Below are positions 57,118 to 64,000 of a stretch of 64,000 nucleotides of DNA, in pieces. The stretch lies in contig BROG01000403.1 in the NCBI GenBank assembly GCA_030159075.1, positions 372,001-436,000 of the forward strand, read 5' to 3'. Numbering within the stretch: position 1 is the first letter of the stretch; each line of letters opens with the position of its first letter. The notes beneath the pieces were generated by a model. It was given only the letters and a program-made list of their open reading frames with translations, had not been told where the DNA came from and searched no databases. The translations under genes and the position numbers were made by a program. Source of the stretch: Atrina japonica (taxonomy: Eukaryota > Mollusca > Bivalvia > Pterioida > Pinnidae).

Positions 57118-57500
57118 ATACAGTACAGTAAAATGATGTATCAATACACCCCAGTACAATAATGTATCAATACACCCCAGTACAATATCTTATATCAATA
57201 CACCCCAATACAATATCTCATATCAATACACCCCAGTACAATATCTCATATTGATACACCCCAGTACAATATCTTGTATCAATACACCCCAGTACAATAT
57301 CTCATATCAATACACCCCAGTACAATATCTCATTTCAATACACCCCAGTACAATATCTCGTATCAATACACCCCAGTACAATATCTCGTATCAATACACC
57401 CCAGTACAATATCTCCATTTCAATACACCCCAGTACAATATCTCCATTTCAATACAACCCAGTACAAAAATGTATCAATACACCTTAGTGTGATATCCTT
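57118..57500 (+). repeat. 28-bp minisatellite, about 13 units
   Basis: Units of TATCAATACACCCCAGTACA plus ATATCTCA, with a few TTTCAATA variants. Two plus-strand frames stay open by chance. Confidence 0.92.
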
Positions 57501-57589
57501 CTTTATGCTTACGTACAGTATCTCATAATTTTGGCTGTACAATATTACACCACAGTACAATTATTTTACACCCCAGCACAGTACCTTGT

Positions 57590-58015
57590 AATTCAATATC
57601 TTCATATATATCATACTGGTATAACTGCCCCAATACAATATCTTCATATATCATATCTCTGTAACTGCCCCATACAATATCTTTATATATCATATCTCTG
57701 TAACTGTCTCATACGATATCTTTATATATCACATCTCTTTAACTGCCTCATACAATATCTTCAAATATCATATCTCTATAACTGACCCATACAACATATA
57801 GATGTATCAGTATAAATGTCCCATACAATATCTTCATATATATCTCTGTAACTGCCCCATACAATATCTTTATACATCATATCTCTGTTATTGCTCCATA
57901 CAACATATATCTCTGTTAATGCCCCATTTTATATCTTTTTATATCATATCTCTGTACCTGCCTCTCACAATATCTTCATATATCATATCTCTATAACAGA
58001 CTCATACAATATATT
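57590..58015 (+). repeat. 39-bp minisatellite, about 9 units
   Basis: Units contain CATACAATATCTTTATATAT and CATATCTCTGTAACTGCCC. The ACAATATCT string is shared with the neighbouring 28-bp array, so one may have grown from the edge of the other. Confidence 0.88.
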
Positions 58016-58019
58016 TATA

Positions 58020-59786
58020 TCTGTATGACTACATCACATGATTTTTTCATTAATCAACGGCTATTCGTATTTAATAGAACTTAATTGTTCTAGTACCTCT
58101 TGCAAATGTAATACTGTCTTATTATTTACTTAACTACATGTGAATGGGGAAAAATATATTTACATGTACACCAGTAAAATGTCTAAATGTCAAAATATTA
58201 AAGAAAAAGCCACCAGAAAAGAACTTGACAACATTATTACACACAAGTTGAAATAATAAACACCTTATCAACCAATGAAATCATAGAGATAATCAACCAA
58301 TCAGAGACATTTAGGCACTGACTTAGAATGTTGTTGTGCATAATTTGCATAACATTTAACAATATGAAAAAGTTTTGCATCCAAAGTAAATGAAGAGGGA
58401 TATTCCAGAGTTCATTTTGAGTTAGTTGCTCTACTGTCTGCGCGGCTCACTCTGGAAAATGGAAAATCTTTGATATTTTGAAAATGAACAAAAGATTGAG
58501 CAAAAATGATTCAAATAGAGAAGGGGTGGTCATTCGCAATGTTAAAATAATGTTGTCCACTGTGGTGGGAATTCCTGTGTATACTCAATGATGTCAGATG
58601 TGGAAGGTTCCTATTTTTAACAGGTACGTAACATATACTTTCAATAGCAAAAGCAGTCTCAGCAGGCTACTTGAACGAACCGTGAAGAAAATGAAAGAAG
58701 TTTATATATAAATCATATGAAAAAAGAACTGACATCCGGCATTCCCCTCTTAACTTGTTGACACATACAGTTCTAAAAATGGCATCAACACTGCGATGTG
58801 AATTTAGCATGGGAAACTGCCTACCAAAATTATTTCTGGGATATTGGATGCTTGGTTTTAAAAACTGAGGATGGAGTGCTATATTTAATTATTAATGAAG
58901 TTACTTAACTGGGAAGAAGTGAAACTTCTAACAGAGATGATATAATTAAAGAAATGTTGATGATTTTCTGATTTCCAAAGTAAGCCACACAGACAGTAGT
59001 TTGTTTTTTAAGTTAGCAATCCTGGGATAACGCTGGAATGATGTTGAGTTCTTGAGCACCGATGGGATATATTGCTAGCCATGTTCTGTCAGGAATCTTC
59101 ATTTAGTGTTACCCCCACATTGGCCTCTGATGATATTTTTCTACAAAATATATATACCATATAACAAAATATAATACTACTGAACATGAATAGACTCTTT
59201 CATGATAACTGTGTTACTACTGTTCTCACCTGCGCACGAACACTTACGAGTGGTATCAAGATATTTTGTGCCCAAGACATTTCGTACCCAAGATAAATAG
59301 TACCCAATGAAAGACAAATTGTTCCCTGTGTATGATTTGTATTTCATAGGGTATGATTTGTCTTGGGTACGAAGTGTCTGCATAGGTGCGATTAGTAGAA
59401 ACACAGTTATCGTCAAAGGGTATATATATGTAAGAGTTGAAATGCATGTTAAAATATTTGTAAATGAGTAATAAACGGCATAAGTACAAAAATAAAATTA
59501 CTATTCAAATATTTTGTCACACACCAACAGTACAGTATGCATGGTAGCATCTGTTTGACATCACTTATCAACATGGGAAGGAAAATGCTGGGTATGGTAG
59601 AATTTCTCCAAAGGTACTCTCATATATTTTCAGGCAGTCAGGTCAAAATTTCATTTTTGATTGAACCAAATACAGGGAAATCTGTCAATTAAGTGGTCCT
59701 AATATTGAGGTTCCACTGCATTTCCTCCATTTTTTATCTTTAAGGCATAAGGTTCCATTGTAATTTTTATTGCATTTACAAATTAT
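58020..59786 (-). other. Probable 3' region of CAMKK (3' UTR or last intron)
   Basis: No independent gene recognised. On the minus strand, an acceptor (ATTTTCCAG, cag at 58452-58454) precedes AGTGAGCCGCGCAGACAG; if the GT at 59789-59790 is used as a donor, this would add a short alternative C-terminus of about 13 residues. Unverified. Confidence 0.3.
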
Positions 59787-59927
59787 CTACCTTTTTACAA
59801 CACGGTGGAATGTATCTGGAGCTGAGTGTGATCTGCCGCTTTTTTGAAACTCCTCCTTTATATGACTTGAATTATCTCGGAAAGGATTTCTGAAGGACTT
59901 TCGTTTAAGAATGCTCTTGACGAGTAT
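59787..59927 (-). CDS. CAMKK: CAMKK exon with calmodulin-binding segment; probable C-terminus
   Basis: Minus-strand exon after an acceptor CTATTTTACAG (cag at 59928-59930). It encodes 46 residues then TAG: ILVKSILKRKSFRNPF (the calmodulin-binding/autoinhibitory helix of CaMKK, almost identical to vertebrate CAMKK1/2), then a short tail including GRSHSAPD, matching the RSLSAP motif of the family. The frame follows from the upstream exon (phase 0). The TAG overlaps a possible donor AAAAG|GTAGAT, so the exon may instead continue elsewhere. Vertebrate CaMKK tails are longer; this one is short if the TAG is used. Confidence 0.9.
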   Translation of the reverse strand: MLVKSILKRKSFRNPFRDNSSHIKEEFQKSGRSHSAPDTFHRVVKR

Positions 59928-60057
59928 CTGTAAAATAGGAATATAAAACAATTCTAAGTCATTTTTAAAAATATTGTAGGTACATTAGTTTTTTATGACT
60001 TTTACAATACACATTTCAATTGACTCCCATTATAAATATATTTCAATGTCTTTTTGT

Positions 60058-60295
60058 CAGGTGGACGTGTGGTTAGAGCACCACGCTTTAAACCATGAGG
60101 TCTCTCACCTCCAGTAAGAGCGGGTTCTTGTCCTACTGGACGTTGAAGCTGATTTTGTAAGAAAGTTTGCCAGTTTACTTGTAGAAGGTGGGTGGTCTCC
60201 CCCGATACATTGTAATCAGGTTTTCTCCTTGACCATTAAAAACTGGCTGCCACCATATGACTGAAAAATTGTTGAGTGTGGCATAAAACGCCAAA
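60058..60295 (+). mobile_element. SINE family B in CAMKK intron (antisense to the gene)
   Basis: Head GTGGACGTGTGGTTAGAGCA, GCGGGTTCTTGTCC as B-box relic, TTGCCAGTTTACTTGTAGAA and 3' end TTGTTGAGTGTGGCATAAAA. Confidence 0.87.
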
Positions 60296-60540
60296 AAATA
60301 GGGAACAAACATTTTGTCAGGTTTTTAATTTTTTTGCAACAAAATAAAAATTAAAATCAACAATTTCAGATCAAAATAATTATTGTGGTACAGATGAATT
60401 GTCATGTAAAATGTAGCAAAGAATTTTTTTTTAGGAAGAGTAGAAATTTTCTGAGAATTATTAGAAATCTCCCAAAAAAAATTGCACAGGTTTATCACAA
60501 AACTGTTAGAGATTGGTTGTTCATTTCAGATGGAATTAGA

Positions 60541-60668
60541 ATACAACTGGACAAACTGACCACACATCAAATACAACTGGGACAAACTGACCACACACCA
60601 AATACAACTAGACAAACTGATCACACACCAAATACAACTGGACAAACTGATCACACACCAAATAACTG
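60541..60668 (+). repeat. 30/31-bp minisatellite, about 4 units
   Basis: Units of ACAACTGGACAAACTGACCA plus CACACCAAAT, some with an extra G. Within the CAMKK intron. Confidence 0.88.
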
Positions 60669-60835
60669 GGACAACAACTTTTGTTAGTCTTGTAACAGAA
60701 AGCACAAAGTTTAAATGACCAACAAAAACATCTGTAGCAATACCGATGAGTTTTTATAACAGCAATACCACACTTTATCACACACTGCACATGTACGCAA
60801 TTGTAACATATCAGACTTATTGTACTGGACGTGTA

Positions 60836-61016
60836 ACCCTTACGGGTGGACATTTAAAGGGTGCCACCTCATTTACTCAAATTCATACAGGTAGACATTT
60901 AAAAGGTGCTGCAGTATTAACTCAAATTCATATGGGTAGACATGTAAACGATGCCGCAGCATTAACTAAAATTCATACGGGTAGACATGTTAAGGGTGCT
61001 GCAGTACTAACTCAAA
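60836..61016 (+). repeat. 45-bp minisatellite, 4 units
   Basis: Units contain ATTCATACGGGTAGACATGT and AAGGTGCTGCAGTATTAACT. Divisible by three, so the plus strand reads as a 15-residue repeat (GRHVKGAAVLTQIH type); a repeat artefact rather than an exon, as it lies inside the CAMKK intron with no splice context. Confidence 0.85.
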
Positions 61017-61019
61017 TTA

Positions 61020-62028
61020 TATATACTTGTATATATTACTCATATAATAAATATCAATGTAAAAAAATAAAACAAAAATATACAATGTACATTGTACAAA
61101 CTATAGGCATTAGAAGTTAAAAAAAGTTGGATTATCTCCCTTTGTTATGTTGACTCTGATAATGACTAGATGGCCTTGTACATGTAATTCAGTATTAAAG
61201 CCTTAATATTGATATCATTTTTCATTTTCTGTCAGACATAACTATATATGAAATTTTTTCATTTGTAAAACACTTCAAATCTAAACATATTTCTTTTTTA
61301 AATTCTTAAATTTTAAAACAGGACTATATTTGTACCCAAGTATATCGTACTAGACACTGTCTAAATTTAACTAGGACCCTAGTGAAACTGTTAATTATTT
61401 TCTGTCATATTACTCACACACAAAGCGACATATGGAAGTGTAATTGATAAGAACATTGCATCTTCATATATGAATGATGTAAAAAACAATATCAGTTAAA
61501 ACAAAATTTACAAAATTGGTACTAGTGCAGCTTTAACTTTGTAATCTTTAGCATTGCACCTAAGTCTGTAAAGAAGTGTTAAATGAATCATCCTATGTAG
61601 CCATGCCACACAAAATGTCACATATTGTTCTGAGTTTATACTATTCCTCAACTTGACATAGACACAAATCCTTTATAAAATTATTTCTTGGATCCACCCC
61701 CCCCCATAAAATGTGAGGCATAGAAAGCACAGATAAGATTACTTCAAAACCAACAAGATTCCACTGTAATATGTTACATACAGATACAGGTATTCATGGT
61801 TTATTTTATAATGTACATATATTCCGTGGAATTTCGTAAAATACCAAGCACATTTGAGAGTTGTAAGACACAAAATGAATCAAACAAAAGCCTTCAGTGT
61901 TATCAACACAAATAGCATGAGTCTTCTTATAAATTAAATTTTCATTATACGGTAAACTCCAAACTTCTACCAAACACAAACACCAAACTGTAAAATACTG
62001 CAACAAAAACCAGCAAATTCTTATGACA
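61020..62028. other. CAMKK intron, unique sequence
   Basis: No exon or element recognised on either strand. Confidence 0.5.
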
Positions 62029-62159
62029 TACAGTCAAACTTGCATTATCTTTGTTAACTTTTTTTTATAATAAATAAACCTCTTTATAAAGGCCACCTGG
62101 CTATAAAAGCTACATTTGCCTGTTCCATTGAGTGACTTTTATAGACAAGCTTGACTGTA
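62029..62159 (+). mobile_element. 'GGCCACC' TIR element, complete
   Basis: TACAGTCAAACTTGCATTAT to AGACAAGCTTGACTGTA, inverted ends with TA flanks, 131 bp. Interior AAAGGCCACCTGGCTATAAA and TGTTCCATTGAGTGACTTTT. Confidence 0.82.
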
Positions 62160-62645
62160 TACGGACAAAAATGTACCTTCAGTATACAAGTTAACATTCC
62201 CCCTGAGGAGCTGAGAGAAACTGATGTTACCTATAAACATACAATAAACAAAATGTAAAACATTTGTCTTTCAAACAAAGATTCAATATCGCTTGCAAAA
62301 AAAAAAATCTATCCTCCAAAAAAGGGGAAATAACTCTGTGTATAGCCACCATTAGATGTAGCAAACTAAGTGATGTATTTGGCTAAAATCTATTTAAGAA
62401 TATTTTGCTTTATGACTGCTGTAGAATTTGGTGAGATGTATAACAGGATACAATTATAAATGAAAGCCCTGTTTGAATATACTGTAAAATCATAAATTCT
62501 CCTTGAGGGTTCAATTTTGTAATTTTCTTGGGTAACCAGTGAAAATATATACAATATGAAAATTTGTACTTGAATGATGGACAATAGGATATCTCACAAT
62601 GACAAGACCACCACCTATGATGGACAATATACATGTAACTCTATA

Positions 62646-62734
62646 TTAACCCTTCCAACTCTAAGTATCTAGATGGTATGCTCTTTTCTATTGTTTAGAC
62701 AAGTCTATTATGGTCTGTAGGGTTTATAGGTTAA
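62646..62734. mobile_element. TTAA-type foldback element, variant interior
   Basis: TTAACCCTTCCAACTCTAAG to CTGTAGGGTTTATAGGTTAA; interior as in 55198-55288. Confidence 0.7.
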
Positions 62735-63068
62735 TGTCTGTATACAAAATAATGATCCACATAATGCTCTACTTTTGTACATAAAACACTGAGCTGAAAC
62801 TGATAAAATCATGTTTTTTTATCTGAAATTCCAAGCTGGGAATTAAAAGGTTTTTAAAAGCACTGAATTAGGACTCAAAATCGACAAAAATCAATGTCAA
62901 CAAATTTGTTCTTTGAAGGAAAAATCATGAAAATTTAAACCCACAATAATAATAAATTTTACAGTAATATGTGAAATATTTATGAAAATGAATGTAAAAT
63001 GTTAAATAAGATGTCATGTGTAATGTCTGATTAGTTCATTTGTTCAATATCAAATAATTCTAACTTAC

Positions 63069-63197
63069 AAGTGTATCAAGTTTGGGCACATGTTTAACAA
63101 CATTCTTTAGATCCTCCTCTGTTAAGGTGACTAAGACACAATTCTCTTCCTCTGTCGGTAATGGATGCTTTCCATCTCGAGTTACCCATGGGTGTAC
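63069..63197 (-). CDS. CAMKK: CAMKK exon, end of kinase domain and start of regulatory segment
   Basis: 129-bp minus-strand exon, phase 0 at both ends. Acceptor AATTTTACAG (cag at 63198-63200), donor CTT|GTAAGTT (gt at 63067-63068). It reads VHPWVTRDGKHPLP, EEENCVLVTLTEEDLKN and VVKHVPKLDTL, the well-known stretch of CaMKK1/2 after the kinase core (HPWVT) leading into the calmodulin-binding helix encoded at 59787-59927. CaMKK phosphorylates CaMKI, CaMKIV and AMPK in response to Ca2+/calmodulin. The catalytic exons lie to the right of the window. I cannot separate CAMKK1 from CAMKK2; invertebrates usually have one. Confidence 0.94.
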
Positions 63198-63220
63198 CTG
63201 TAAAATTTAGATCAATTGCT

Positions 63221-63438
63221 TACTGTATGACTGGAAATTTTAGCTCCCGTTTATTTTTCATCCTGAGACAAGAGGGCGAATTTAAAATTAAAGGGAAAAT
63301 TTCAAGCTAAATAAAGCAATTGGACATACATGATAACCTTGAGACTATGGTGATTTAGGGCGAATTTAAGACGGGGTGAATATGTTTTGTAATAGGGCAA
63401 AAATAACCAAGGGCAAAAAATTTTCAAGTTATACAGTA
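63221..63438. mobile_element. 'GAAATTTTC' TIR element in CAMKK intron
   Basis: TACTGTATGACTGGAAATTT to AATTTTCAAGTTATACAGTA. Interior GAGGGCGAATTTAAAATTAA and GGGCGAATTTAAGACGGGG. It lies about 20 bases upstream (minus-strand sense) of the acceptor of the CAMKK exon. Confidence 0.75.
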
Positions 63439-63439
63439 A

Positions 63440-64000
63440 TTTTAATTTCTTTGAATCTATGCTTGTGCACCACATCCATAAATTTCTTTTTTCTTTTTTT
63501 TGGTTACGTGGCATCAAACATTTTTTAATGGGGTAGAAAAAAATAAATATATTATACTTCTGAAAATACTACCAACCTTAAACATGATACACACCTATTG
63601 AAAAAAAAGAATACCCTGATAATAATTTCAGAGTCCAGTGAAAAACCTTTTCTGATCAAGAGAGGGACTTGTTGCGAGACATTAGGAGCCTCCACTTGTG
63701 TGTGGGTGTGTGTGTGTGTGTGGGGCACACCTGAACTCTGTCATTATGAACATATATCTTAAACATGTTTGAACATATGAATTCCAATGATACAAATTTA
63801 TGACACAGGGCAAGGTTGGAGGTTATCAAGGTCAGATCAAGGTCGTTTATAGAAATTAGCAAAGCAGTTCCAGTTTATGAAATTCAAGTCACAAAGAATA
63901 TGAAAATACATAAATATAGTCATCCATGGACATTTTTTGAAAGCTACATATCCACCATTATAGCTGCAATGATAAGTTTGCACAAGTTTAAAAAGATTAA
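63440..64000. other. CAMKK intron to window edge
   Basis: A short TG microsatellite is at 63699-63722. No kinase exon is visible in this stretch. Confidence 0.5.

Overview
This is an AT-rich, intron-rich, repeat-dense piece of an animal nuclear genome. Two tRNA-headed SINE families, many short terminal-inverted-repeat elements, abundant minisatellites, recurring ATGTACATGTA-type motifs and a decayed Gypsy LTR element are what I would expect of a lophotrochozoan, most likely a bivalve mollusc. That assignment is inference; no species can be named from the sequence.

Three genes are recognisable. (1) At the left edge, on the minus strand (351-549), lies the first coding exon of a class-I myosin of the MYO1C/MYO1H type; the rest of the gene is outside the window to the left. 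(2) A complete GPATCH3 orthologue lies on the plus strand: five coding exons, 44994-51066, 556 codons plus stop, with a candidate poly(A) signal at 51918. (3) At the right edge, on the minus strand, two exons of a Ca2+/calmodulin-dependent kinase kinase (CAMKK1/2 type; 63069-63197 and 59787-59927) encode the end of the protein, including the calmodulin-binding segment. GPATCH3 and CAMKK are convergent. Two further minus-strand candidate exons (24577-24805 and 20048-20109) are unassigned.

Layout. 0-0.6 kb: end of a small DNA element, a SINE, the MYO1 exon. 0.6-32 kb: mostly non-coding, with tandem arrays at 5.0, 7.9, 12.7, 13.5, 25.1, 27.7-28.5 and 30.2-31.3 kb and an almost pure A/T block at 10.2-11.3 kb. 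33.2-34.4 kb: SINE, tandem DNA elements and TATG/TA microsatellites. 34.4-42.1 kb: a Gypsy-type LTR retrotransposon with both LTRs, polypurine tract and remnants of gag, protease, reverse transcriptase, RNase H and integrase, all broken by stops and frameshifts. 42.2-44.0 kb: SINE, TA microsatellite, hairpin element. 45-52 kb: GPATCH3. 52-59 kb: dispersed repeats and two adjacent minisatellites. 59.8-63.2 kb: CAMKK exons and introns.

The most interesting structure is the origin of the repeats. A small DNA element with ends like CAGTGAAACCTGTCTTGAGA and TA flanks occurs many times, and a 33-bp internal module is present once, about five times or about twenty times in different copies in this same window. 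Thus one mobile-element family appears to seed minisatellites; a SINE does the same at 25.1 kb. A second point is GPATCH3 exon 3, whose 3' splice boundary is triplicated in a 74-bp tandem repeat that creates two potential in-frame 27-nt microexons.
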